Origin: an uncultured Verrucomicrobiales bacterium
Lineage (GTDB): Bacteria; Verrucomicrobiota; Verrucomicrobiia; Verrucomicrobiales; Akkermansiaceae
Assembly: GCA_937934595.1 (NCBI GenBank)
Contig: CALGZA010000062.1
Coordinates: 23,753 to 87,752, forward strand
Direction of reading: 5' to 3'
DNA length: 64,000 nucleotides
Below the pieces are notes generated by a model. The model saw only the letters and a program-made list of their open reading frames with translations. It made no database searches and was not told where the DNA came from. Positions 37,251-45,352 of the stretch are shown piece by piece. How positions within the stretch are numbered: the first letter of the stretch is position 1; each line of letters opens with the position of its first letter. The position numbers and the translations under genes were made by a program.

Positions 37251-37628
37251 ATGAACAATCAGAGGGGAAACAAAAAAATGTCTCCCCTCTTTTTTGCACT
37301 TGGACCTCCCGCCATCATACTCCTCGTTCTCACCACCAAGCATTTCTTCCCCACCCTATCATGTCCATACAAAGCAGAATGGAACATAAACTGCCCAGGC
37401 TGTGGCGGCACCAGAGCTACATTAAGCCTACTCAGCGGTAACATCTACAGAGCATTCTCCCTAAACCCACTCGTAGCCACCGGCGTCATCGTATGCTTCG
37501 GATACACCATCTACTCCGTCATATACAGAATCACTAAAAAAAACTACCACCAACCTAACATATCCCTCTACCACGGCATCTTCATCATTTGCCTCATCAT
37601 CGGCTTCGCCATCTACAGAAACCTCTGA
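37251..37628 (+). CDS. DUF2752 membrane protein
   Basis: A 125-residue protein with three hydrophobic helices (about 13-30, 68-88, 104-122). The DUF2752 signature CPGCGGTRAT follows a conserved cysteine (CPYKAEWNINCPGCGG), giving a cysteine set at about residues 38, 47 and 50. The family function is unknown. A metal- or redox-active cysteine cluster has been proposed on pattern alone. It is preceded by the 13-bp repeats and followed by the DUF6607-like gene. Confidence 0.75.
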   Translation: MNNQRGNKKMSPLFFALGPPAIILLVLTTKHFFPTLSCPYKAEWNINCPGCGGTRATLSLLSGNIYRAFSLNPLVATGVIVCFGYTIYSVIYRITKKNYHQPNISLYHGIFIICLIIGFAIYRNL

Positions 37629-37699
37629 GCCCACTCGCCAGAACCAAACCAGCAGTTAATTTTGGTTGCATTCTAGTAACCATGAGGAAAAATATAATC

Positions 37700-38836
37700 A
37701 TGAAATATACTTTTCCCATACTTGCACTCGCCTCCTGCATCACCTCAGCTAAACCAGAAAACATCATCAAAGGACACGTATTCGCCTGGCCCTTCACTCC
37801 CACAAAAGAAATGCAGCCCCGCGGAGGATCAACCAAAGGAACCAAGGTCATCCTTGATAAAAAACCATCTAAAGAATGGTCCGCATTACAGGAAAAATCA
37901 TTGCCAAAAATTGAAAAAGACCGCCGCGCCATACTCGCCATGGCAGGCAGCTACCGAGTCAGCTTCGACTTCATCGAAACCATGGGATTCCAACCAGATT
38001 ACACCCCACCAAAACCCTATTTCTCATGGGGCACAGAACACATCCAAATCCTAGAAAACAACCCTAAATCAATCAGCCTCCAGCACACACTCGTCATGTA
38101 TTTCAAAGCCAAAGACGGAAAAGAAATAGGCCCCATGGTAATGAAACACTGGCGCCAAGACTGGGAATACCAAGACACAGAACTACACACATACCAAGGC
38201 AACGCAACCTGGGCACACACATCCAAATCCCCAGAACAATCCAAAGGCAAATGGTCCCAAGCCGTATTCCAAGTAGACGACTCCCCACGCTACGAAGTCC
38301 TCGGCTCCTGGACCCACATAGGTAACATGTCCACATGGAAAAGTAACACATGCGCTAGACCATTACCTCGCAGAGAATTCTCAGCACGCAAAGACTACAA
38401 CATTCTCCAAGGAAACCATGAAATCTCCATCACCCCCACCGGATGGGTACACATCCAGCAAAACCAAAAAATAGCATCGTCCACTAACAACCAAACCCAA
38501 GTCATCGCACAAGAACTTGGAGTCAACCGCTATCAAAGAATCTCATCCCCCTCGCTCAAAGCTGCAGAAGATACATGGAAGAAAACTTCAGTATACTGGA
38601 AAGAAGTCAGAAACGCCTGGAAACAAGTCTACAAAAACAACCAATCATTCTCACTCAAACCAAAAGCCGATGGCAAAAAACTCTACCAGCACCACTTCGA
38701 ATACGCTGCTCAGCTAGAGAAACAAAACACCCCCATCGACCAAGCAAAAGCCAAAAATCACGCCATAAAAACCATTCAGAAATTCCTCATCTCAGGAAAA
38801 AACAAAACAAATGACAACACACCAAACAAATACTAA
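37700..38836 (+). CDS. DUF6607-like lipoprotein
   Basis: A 378-residue protein from the ATG at 37700, chosen because it gives a signal peptide with lipobox LASC. An ATG at 37682 adds six residues, and longer forms would overlap the DUF2752 gene. Family-like segments are DRRAILAMAGSYRVSFDFIE, WGTEHIQILENN and ISLQHTLVMYF, with a tryptophan-rich middle (KHWRQDWEYQDTELHTYQG). DUF6607 proteins are secreted and of unknown function, mostly in Gammaproteobacteria and Bacteroidetes. The C-terminal Lys/Asn-rich tail is probably flexible. Confidence 0.65.
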   Translation: MKYTFPILALASCITSAKPENIIKGHVFAWPFTPTKEMQPRGGSTKGTKVILDKKPSKEWSALQEKSLPKIEKDRRAILAMAGSYRVSFDFIETMGFQPDYTPPKPYFSWGTEHIQILENNPKSISLQHTLVMYFKAKDGKEIGPMVMKHWRQDWEYQDTELHTYQGNATWAHTSKSPEQSKGKWSQAVFQVDDSPRYEVLGSWTHIGNMSTWKSNTCARPLPRREFSARKDYNILQGNHEISITPTGWVHIQQNQKIASSTNNQTQVIAQELGVNRYQRISSPSLKAAEDTWKKTSVYWKEVRNAWKQVYKNNQSFSLKPKADGKKLYQHHFEYAAQLEKQNTPIDQAKAKNHAIKTIQKFLISGKNKTNDNTPNKY

Positions 38837-38888
38837 AAAATCTATAATCTATAACTAATCCACACCATTTTAAAAAATCCGTTTAGTG

Positions 38889-38916
38889 TTGTCATCCCCA
38901 TACTTAAACATACTAT
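38889..38916 (+). promoter_or_regulatory. candidate promoter for tpx
   Basis: TTGTCA (38889-38894), a 16-base spacer and TACTAT (38911-38916), giving a leader of about 55 bases. Confidence 0.4.
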
Positions 38917-38976
38917 CCACAAATCCATTCATAAATACTAATAACCCCATAACAAACCCAAACTAAAAATAACATC

Positions 38977-39474
38977 ATGGCCCAGATCACATTCAAAGAC
39001 GAAACCGTAAACACACTAGGTGACCTCCCAGCTGTCGGCACCCAAGCACCAGACTTCGCTCTCATCAACACAGACCTTAGCACCCTCACTCTAGCTAACC
39101 TTAAAGACATGAAGGTCATCATCAACATCTTCCCCAGTGTCGATACAGGCGTCTGCGCCACCCAACTTAAAACCTTTTGCCAACGTATCAGTAAACAAGA
39201 CGACGTCGTCCTCTTATTCGTATCACTCGACCTACCATTCGCTTTCCGTCGCTTCTGTGCAGCAGAAGGAATCGAAAACGCACTCACCGCATCAGACTTC
39301 CGCTCACTCACATTCGCAGAAGACTACGGCGTAGAAATGCAAGACGGACCACTCGCAGGTCTCTACGCCCGCGCCACTCTCGTTCTCGATAAAAACCACA
39401 AAATAACATACTCCGAGCTAGTCCCAGAAATCACCAAAGAACCAAACTACGACGCCGCTCTTGCCGCTCTCTAA
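38977..39474 (+). CDS. tpx: thiol peroxidase
   Basis: A 165-residue atypical two-cysteine peroxiredoxin of the Tpx group with standard length. The peroxidatic Cys60 lies in PSVDTGVCATQ and the resolving Cys94 in AFRRFCAAEGI. The N-terminal hairpin and VGTQAPDFAL also fit. It reduces hydrogen peroxide and alkyl hydroperoxides with thioredoxin in the cytoplasm. It has its own upstream region and stands 37 bases before leuA. Confidence 0.93.
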   Translation: MAQITFKDETVNTLGDLPAVGTQAPDFALINTDLSTLTLANLKDMKVIINIFPSVDTGVCATQLKTFCQRISKQDDVVLLFVSLDLPFAFRRFCAAEGIENALTASDFRSLTFAEDYGVEMQDGPLAGLYARATLVLDKNHKITYSELVPEITKEPNYDAALAAL

Positions 39475-39511
39475 CCACAAATAAAATCCACTCCATAAGC
39501 CATCAAGCTTA

Positions 39512-41209
39512 ATGAAATCATCTTCCACAAAAAAATACTCACCCACAAAAGGCATCTCCCTCACTCAGCGAGATTGGCCTAATCAAGTCATCTCCTCACC
39601 ACCCATCTGGGCCAGCGTTGACCTGCGTGATGGTAACCAGTCACTCCCAGTGCCTATGAGCATCGAGGAAAAACTCGAGTATTTTGACCTCCTAGTAAGT
39701 ATCGGCTTCAAACAAATCGAAGTAGGTTTCCCATCCGCATCAGACACAGAATTCAACTTCCTCCGCAGACTAGTCAAAGAAAAACGCATCCCTAACGATG
39801 TAACCATCCAAGTCCTCGTCCAAGCCAGAGAACACCTCATCCATAAAACATTCCAAGCCATTGAAGGCACCAAATCAGCCATCATACACCTCTACAACTC
39901 AACATCCCCGCTCCAACGTAAAGTCACATTCTCAGACGCCTCAAAAGAGCAAATCAAACAAATAGCCATCGATGGCACCCTGCTCGTAAAACAACTAACA
40001 GCAAATCTACAAGAAACAAATATCACCTTCCAATACTCGCCAGAATCATTCTCAGACACAGAAACTGACTACGCACTGGAAGTCTGTGAAGCCGTCATGG
40101 ATATCTGGCAACCCACAACAGAAAACAAAATCATCCTCAACCTACCAGCAACCGTCGAATGGAACACACCAAATGTCCACGCAGACCAAATCGAATGGTT
40201 CTGCAAAAACATGCAGCACCGTGACAAAGCCATCATCTCACTCCACACACACAACGACCGCGGAACAGGAACAGCCGCCACAGAACTCGGCCTCCTCGCT
40301 GGCGCTGACCGCGTCGAAGGCACTTTATTCGGAAACGGTGAACGCACAGGCAACCTAGACATCGTCACCGTCGCCCTTAACATGAACTCCCACGGAATCA
40401 ACACAGGGCTCGACTTCTCAAACCTCTCATCCATTCGTAACACCTACGAGCGCGTAACCAAACTCACAGTACCTGATCGCCAACCATACGCTGGGGAACT
40501 CGTCTTCACAGCATTCTCAGGCTCACACCAAGATGCCATCAAAAAAGGAATCGACCGCAGAGCTAAAGACCTCAAACAAGACCCAAACACACAATTCGCC
40601 ATCCCCTACCTCACCATCGACCCCATGGACATTGGCCGTAGCTACGAAGCCATCATCAGAATCAACTCCCAAAGCGGCAAAGGCGGAGTCGCATACATAC
40701 TAGAAAGCGAATACGGCCTCCACCTCCCTAAAACAATGCACCCAACTGTAGGAACTCAAATCTACGGAATTGCTGACAAACTAGGTCGAGAACTAGATCC
40801 TGCAGAAATCAAAACAGCATTCTTCGAAACATTCGTAAACACACACACACCCATGGAACTAGTCGACTACGAGCTAGACCACTCAGCAGGCTCTCGCGGA
40901 CAAGTCTCATGCGCAGCCACCATCACCCTAAATGGAAATAAACAAAACATCAGCGGGCTCGGTAACGGCCCCATCAATGCCCTAACAGAAGCATTCGCTA
41001 ACGCAGGGCTCAAGAACTTCCACCTCACAGACTACCGCTCACACGCCATCACAGGTGGATCAGACTCAGACTCAGCCGCATACATACAGCTACAGTCAGA
41101 CGAATCAACAAACCTAATCTGGGGCTGCGGAATTGACAGCTCCATCGAAATGGCAGGCCTTTACGCACTCGTCAGCGCATGGAATACACTTCAAACAAGC
41201 AACCAATAA
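39512..41209 (+). CDS. leuA: 2-isopropylmalate synthase (long form)
   Basis: A 565-residue enzyme. The TIM-barrel catalytic domain begins with WASVDLRDGNQSL (about 33-45), the long-form variant of the usual LRDG(E/N)Q motif. The metal-binding HTHNDRGTGTAA follows near residue 250. The C-terminal ~130 residues form the regulatory LeuA dimer domain that binds leucine (GSRGQVSCAATITLNG). It condenses acetyl-CoA with 2-oxoisovalerate, the first step to leucine. I see no T-box or leucine-rich leader in the 37 bases before it. It probably ends just before the M50 peptidase gene, which starts 16 bases later. Confidence 0.93.
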   Translation: MKSSSTKKYSPTKGISLTQRDWPNQVISSPPIWASVDLRDGNQSLPVPMSIEEKLEYFDLLVSIGFKQIEVGFPSASDTEFNFLRRLVKEKRIPNDVTIQVLVQAREHLIHKTFQAIEGTKSAIIHLYNSTSPLQRKVTFSDASKEQIKQIAIDGTLLVKQLTANLQETNITFQYSPESFSDTETDYALEVCEAVMDIWQPTTENKIILNLPATVEWNTPNVHADQIEWFCKNMQHRDKAIISLHTHNDRGTGTAATELGLLAGADRVEGTLFGNGERTGNLDIVTVALNMNSHGINTGLDFSNLSSIRNTYERVTKLTVPDRQPYAGELVFTAFSGSHQDAIKKGIDRRAKDLKQDPNTQFAIPYLTIDPMDIGRSYEAIIRINSQSGKGGVAYILESEYGLHLPKTMHPTVGTQIYGIADKLGRELDPAEIKTAFFETFVNTHTPMELVDYELDHSAGSRGQVSCAATITLNGNKQNISGLGNGPINALTEAFANAGLKNFHLTDYRSHAITGGSDSDSAAYIQLQSDESTNLIWGCGIDSSIEMAGLYALVSAWNTLQTSNQ

Positions 41210-41225
41210 AATCACACTAAAAATC

Positions 41226-41858
41226 ATGGTCGAATTCACATTATTCAGAATCCCCATCAGAGTCGAACCCTTCTTTTGGATAACTATGGGCTTATTAGGC
41301 TATCTAATAAACAGCAACCTCCCATCTGATGCCATACTTATGGGAGCTCTACTTTTCATCATCGCAGGGTTCATTTCTATTTTAATTCATGAGCTAGGCC
41401 ACGCTCTCATGGTTAAAAAATACAAATATCCAACAGAAATAGTCCTCTCATCTTTCGGAGGTTATGCCACCCACCCCATAGGTGTCTTATCCAGAAAACA
41501 ATCGTTCCTTGTAACTCTGGCAGGCCCATTACTCCAAGCTTTATTTGGAGCAGCTATATTCATAGCCCAGCTTTTCATCTCATTACCTGACTCAATGATA
41601 AAAAACTTCGTTGGATTCCTCTGGGTCTTCAGTATCATGTGGGCTGTTTTTAACTGTGTCCCCGTGATTCCTCTGGACGGCGGAAGAATGCTAGAAGCAG
41701 CCCTAGGACCGCGCAAAATCAAACTCACTCTGACCATAAGTCTGATTAGTGCTGTGGCTTTATGTGTTTTAGGCTTCTCATTCGGCTTCCACTTCGCGGG
41801 CATCTTCATGGCAATGTTCGCATTCCAAAACTACCAAGCTCTCGAACGTTTCAAATAA
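41226..41858 (+). CDS. M50-family intramembrane zinc metalloprotease
   Basis: A 210-residue integral membrane protein. The start at 41226 (MVEFTLFRIP) avoids a long overlap with leuA. The zinc motif HELGHA (His55, Glu56, His59) lies in a hydrophobic helix, and the third ligand is Asp151 in PLDGGRM. There is no PDZ or CBS domain, so it is a minimal site-2-protease-like enzyme. It probably cuts membrane-bound regulators or remnants of signal peptides. The substrate is unknown. The rhomboid gene follows, so two intramembrane proteases of different classes are adjacent. Confidence 0.85.
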   Translation: MVEFTLFRIPIRVEPFFWITMGLLGYLINSNLPSDAILMGALLFIIAGFISILIHELGHALMVKKYKYPTEIVLSSFGGYATHPIGVLSRKQSFLVTLAGPLLQALFGAAIFIAQLFISLPDSMIKNFVGFLWVFSIMWAVFNCVPVIPLDGGRMLEAALGPRKIKLTLTISLISAVALCVLGFSFGFHFAGIFMAMFAFQNYQALERFK

Positions 41859-41875
41859 ACTCCTTATATATCTAT

Positions 41876-41904
41876 TTGGCACTTTCTCAATCTGGCACTA
41901 CAAT
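41876..41904 (+). promoter_or_regulatory. promoter of the rhomboid gene, leaderless layout
   Basis: TTGGCA (41876-41881), 17 bases, TACAAT (41899-41904), then 7 bases to the ATG at 41912. Both boxes match 5 of 6 consensus positions. Confidence 0.65.
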
Positions 41905-41911
41905 ATCACTA

Positions 41912-42598
41912 ATGTCTGAGCTTCTAACCAAAAACAAATCCTCCATAGAGAAAAAAAACAAATGGATCAGCTGGATCCCTCTCAGCCTTCGTGGACTTCT
42001 CGCCGCCGTCGCCGTTGTCTGGGCAATAGAAATCATTGATCTCATCCTCAACGGCAAACTAGACCAATTCGGCGTACAACCCCGCACCCTATCTGGACTC
42101 ATCGGCATCCCTCTCATGCCCCTACTCCACGGTGACTTCACTCACCTACTCTCAAACACCTTCCCATTCCTCATCCTTGGATGGATAGTGCTAAAAGCAG
42201 AAAAGAACCAATTCCTCATCGCCACAGCAGTCATCACCATCCTCTGCGGTGCCGGCACCTGGCTCATCGGAAGAAATGACGGAGCTACCACTCACATCGG
42301 TGCTAGCGGACTAATCTACGGATACTTCGGATACGTCATGGCCAGAGCATGCCTTGAGCGTAATCTAAAATGGATCATCACTGGCCTATTTGTTGGCGTA
42401 TTCTACGGCAGCCTCATCTTCGGAGTCATACCAGACATGCAACAAAAAATCTCCTGGGAAGGCCACCTCTGCGGTATGCTCGCTGGTATCTGGTTCGGAT
42501 GGAGAAGAACAAAAAATAACAAAGCCATCGAAAAAAAATCTAATAACCCATTTGAAAACTCAGGAAAGTTAGATGATGAATTCCTTTCTGACTTGTGA
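41912..42598 (+). CDS. rhomboid-family intramembrane serine protease
   Basis: A 228-residue membrane protein starting at 41912. The promoter 8-36 bases upstream rules out longer forms, which would overlap the M50 gene. Six to seven hydrophobic helices are visible. The catalytic dyad is Ser132 in IGASGLIYGYFG and His185 in WEGHLCGMLAG. The HGDFTHLLSN segment in the second helix is typical. The enzyme cleaves transmembrane substrates. Partners are unknown. The C-terminal tail (NKAIEKKSNNPF) is cytoplasmic and polar. Confidence 0.88.
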   Translation: MSELLTKNKSSIEKKNKWISWIPLSLRGLLAAVAVVWAIEIIDLILNGKLDQFGVQPRTLSGLIGIPLMPLLHGDFTHLLSNTFPFLILGWIVLKAEKNQFLIATAVITILCGAGTWLIGRNDGATTHIGASGLIYGYFGYVMARACLERNLKWIITGLFVGVFYGSLIFGVIPDMQQKISWEGHLCGMLAGIWFGWRRTKNNKAIEKKSNNPFENSGKLDDEFLSDL

Positions 42599-42621
42599 TC
42601 ACCTGACCTCCAAACTATACC
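42593..42621 (+). promoter_or_regulatory. promoter of the 42628 hydrolase gene, leaderless layout
   Basis: TTGTGA (42593-42598), 17 bases, TATACC (42616-42621), then exactly 6 bases to the ATG. The -35 box overlaps the end of the rhomboid gene. Confidence 0.6.
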
Positions 42622-42627
42622 CAGATC

Positions 42628-43344
42628 ATGCAGCTAAGAAATAAACACGGTGAACTGATCGATCACACACTACACGAAGCCAAAGGAATTGATGACAAAC
42701 TCATCATCCTTGCACACGGAGTCACAGGAGATAAAGACCGCGAGATCATGGTTCATCTCGCCACATCACTCGCCAATCAAGGCTGGCCAACACTCAGAAT
42801 ATCATTCAGCGGCAACGGAAACAGCGAAGGAAAATTCACAGAATCTACCATCTCCAAAGAGTCTGATGACCTAGCCGCCATCATGGACCAAGTCAAAGGC
42901 ACAAAAAAAATAGCCTACATCGGCTACAGCATGGGCGGAGCCGTCGGTGCACTCACTGCCGCTAAAGACGACAGAATAAACGTCCTAGTATCACTCGCAG
43001 GAATGGTCAGAACTAAAGTATTCGCAGAAACAGAATTCGGCGATGTTACACCCGGCGCAGGCTACATGTGGGAAGATGAAAAAAATCCACTATCCCAAGA
43101 GTTCATGACAGACCTCACCCAGATAGACACCGTCATCCCAGCCATTAAAGACATCCGTCTCCCATGGCTCCTCATCCACGGATCTAAAGATGACGTCGTC
43201 CTTCCAGACGATAGCACCCACCTCTTTAACCACCTCAAAGGAAAGAAAAAACACATCGTCATCGAGGACACAGACCACTCATTCGCTGGCCACTGGGACT
43301 CTCTAGCTAACCACATCAACGACTGGCTAAAAATCCACCTCTAA
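42628..43344 (+). CDS. alpha/beta hydrolase (serine aminopeptidase S33-like)
   Basis: A 238-residue single-domain hydrolase. The oxyanion motif is AHGVTGDKD. The nucleophile is Ser101 in YIGYSMGGAVGAL, the acid is the aspartate of GSKDDVVLPDDS and the base the histidine of TDHSFAGHW. It has no signal peptide, so it is cytoplasmic. Family members are carboxylesterases or lysophospholipase-like enzymes, and the substrate here is unknown. It has its own promoter and a terminator region follows. Confidence 0.85.
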   Translation: MQLRNKHGELIDHTLHEAKGIDDKLIILAHGVTGDKDREIMVHLATSLANQGWPTLRISFSGNGNSEGKFTESTISKESDDLAAIMDQVKGTKKIAYIGYSMGGAVGALTAAKDDRINVLVSLAGMVRTKVFAETEFGDVTPGAGYMWEDEKNPLSQEFMTDLTQIDTVIPAIKDIRLPWLLIHGSKDDVVLPDDSTHLFNHLKGKKKHIVIEDTDHSFAGHWDSLANHINDWLKIHL

Positions 43345-43377
43345 CAAAAAAATATCCGCTCATAAAATGAGCGGATA
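43345..43377 (-). terminator. strong terminator for pdhC
   Basis: A perfect 11-bp stem (43353-43363 with 43367-43377) with an AAA loop. On the minus strand it is followed by a run of seven T. It also separates pdhC from the convergent hydrolase gene. Confidence 0.85.
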
Positions 43378-43414
43378 AAAATAAATTGATACTATAATAT
43401 CAATGACACAATAA

Positions 43415-44686
43415 TTAAATCAGCATCAAAGATGGCTGCTCAAGTAACTTCTTAATCTCATTCAAGTAACTAGCACCCACCGCACCATCAATAACTCGAT
43501 GGTCACAGCTCATCCCTATATTCATCCTAACCCCAGGAACAACCTCACCATTCTTCACAACAGGCTTTTCTATAATACCCCCCACACTTATAATGGCAGC
43601 CTGTGGCGGATTCACTATCGCATCAAAACTATCTATCCCCCATGCGCCTAAGTTAGAAATCGTTATCGTCCCCCCATCAAACTCATTCGGCATCAGCTTC
43701 TTATCACGCGCCCTCACTGCCATACCCTTAATCTCCTCAGATATTGCCAGCAATGACTTACTCTGAGCATTCTTTACCACAGGAGTCACCAAGCCATCTT
43801 CTACAGCAATAGCCACAGAAACACCCACATTTGCAAACTCAACAATGCTATCACCATTGAAGGACGCATTAACCGCAGGAACCTTCTCACATGCATTAAT
43901 CATCGCCTTAACAATAAAATCATTAAACGTAAACTTATTACCATGGCTCTGCTCAGCCTGTGAATTAACCTGCTTCCGCAAAAGCATCAATGGCTCAGCA
44001 TCAACCTCAACATGTAAGTAAAAATGAGGAATGGTCTGCTTAGAAGTCAATAACCTATCAGCAATTATCTTACGCATTCCACTAAGTGGAACTACTTTAT
44101 CTTCACCTGCCACCACCGGGCTAATTGCCGCTGCCGCTACTGGAGCTGCTGGAGCTGCAGACACTACAGGACTTGCAACTGGCGCCGCCTTAGAAGAGAC
44201 AGACGCATTCTCCACATCCACAGCTGTAATCCTACCTCCAGGCCCAGAACCTACTACAGTTGCCACATCCACACCCTTCTCAGCTGCTATCTTCCTCGCT
44301 AGTGGAGATACCTTAATTCGCTCACCATCCGCTCTACTAACTACTCCAGCAGATGCAGCCACTGGTGATGCACTAGAAACACCGGCAGATGAAACCACAG
44401 GAGCTGTCGCAGCCACAGGTGCTGATACTGATGATGAAGCATCCTCACCTTCTTCAACTATGACAGCCAAAGTCGTCCCAACAGGAACTTTCTGCCCAGC
44501 CTCTACTAAGATCTCAGTAATAACACCCTCATCCAAAGCCTCCATCTCCATGGTCGCCTTATCTGTCTCAACCTCTGCTATAACATCACCTATCTCTACT
44601 TCATCTCCTACTTTCGCACTCCAAGACAGTAGTGTCCCCTCGGTCATTGTATCGGACAGCTTTGGCATTTCTATATTTACTGGCAT
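43415..44686 (-). CDS. pdhC: pyruvate dehydrogenase complex E2 (dihydrolipoamide acetyltransferase)
   Basis: A 423-residue E2. The lipoyl domain has Lys43 in ETDKATMEM and begins with the pyruvate-type IEMPKLSDTMTEG. Ala/Val/Pro-rich linkers flank an E3-binding domain (KVSPLARKIAAEKG, with VVGSGPGGRI). The catalytic domain ends with the active site SCDHRVIDGAVG. It is of the mitochondrial-like single-lipoyl type. The genes for E1 and E3 are not adjacent. Its presence beside the branched-chain E2 shows at least two 2-oxo acid dehydrogenase complexes. It is transcribed alone. Confidence 0.9.
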   Translation of the reverse strand: MPVNIEMPKLSDTMTEGTLLSWSAKVGDEVEIGDVIAEVETDKATMEMEALDEGVITEILVEAGQKVPVGTTLAVIVEEGEDASSSVSAPVAATAPVVSSAGVSSASPVAASAGVVSRADGERIKVSPLARKIAAEKGVDVATVVGSGPGGRITAVDVENASVSSKAAPVASPVVSAAPAAPVAAAAISPVVAGEDKVVPLSGMRKIIADRLLTSKQTIPHFYLHVEVDAEPLMLLRKQVNSQAEQSHGNKFTFNDFIVKAMINACEKVPAVNASFNGDSIVEFANVGVSVAIAVEDGLVTPVVKNAQSKSLLAISEEIKGMAVRARDKKLMPNEFDGGTITISNLGAWGIDSFDAIVNPPQAAIISVGGIIEKPVVKNGEVVPGVRMNIGMSCDHRVIDGAVGASYLNEIKKLLEQPSLMLI

Positions 44687-44804
44687 AAATTTCTAATGGT
44701 TAGATTAAGTTGATTAATGACGTCTGTTCTCCTAGAAAAGTATACTTTGAGCAAGAATTATATGCTTTTTTCTGACCGAAACGATCAAAAAAATACACCA
44801 CCAT

Positions 44805-44842
44805 TAAAAAATAACGCTCACCTGGCTAATCCAAGTGAGCGT
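44805..44842 (-). terminator. terminator after the 44912-45235 lipoprotein gene
   Basis: A 12-bp stem with one mismatch (44814-44825 with 44831-44842) and a 5-base loop. On the minus strand it is followed by a T-rich tract (complement of 44805-44812). Confidence 0.75.
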
Positions 44843-44911
44843 CATCTCGTAGGTGTGAATGATTTGTATCTAATATCAGATTGTCACAGCAACTGTGACT
44901 AATAAAATAGC

Positions 44912-45235
44912 CTATGGCGCTAATGTCTTCATTGTAGGAATCTGACCAATGTGTGGCTCTCCTGTGCCTCCCTGTGCAGATGCGCGTGAAAGAACACTCC
45001 TATTCACTATACCACAGCACTGTGGCTTAGGACAGTAGGATGACCCACACTCGTTACAAAGAAATCTAACCTTAACTGTCTTCTCTACAGCAGAGATACC
45101 TCCCTTGGCTCCAGTAGACTCATTAACAAGCATTGTTTGCTCACCGTCGATGCTCCCCTGCTTGTTGAAATTGCAACAAGAAGTAAACAAAACTGCGAAG
45201 ATTGCCATTGCGAATAGTTTGATCGTGGTTTTCAT
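44912..45235 (-). CDS. small cysteine-rich lipoprotein
   Basis: A 107-residue protein from the ATG at 45235, which gives a lipoprotein signal ending in LFTSC. An upstream in-frame ATG at 45274 is less likely. The mature part has a compact cysteine group, FLCNECGSSYCPKPQCCG, spaced like a metal-binding knuckle. A Gly-rich tail follows. No family is recognised. It is transcribed alone, with a clear terminator. The composition is less C-rich than that of most neighbours. Confidence 0.6.
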   Translation of the reverse strand: MKTTIKLFAMAIFAVLFTSCCNFNKQGSIDGEQTMLVNESTGAKGGISAVEKTVKVRFLCNECGSSYCPKPQCCGIVNRSVLSRASAQGGTGEPHIGQIPTMKTLAP

Positions 45236-45352
45236 AGATAAACTACATACTAGTGACCTCATCATTAAATTCAAATAAAATCCTCAATAATTTTCACCCA
45301 CACTAACAAACCAACCGTAACCCATTGATAAATATAAGATTAACAGAAAAAA

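Noticed and set aside
39475..39511. T-box or leucine attenuator before leuA
   Set aside because: Only 37 bases separate tpx and leuA, with no hairpin and no leucine codons.
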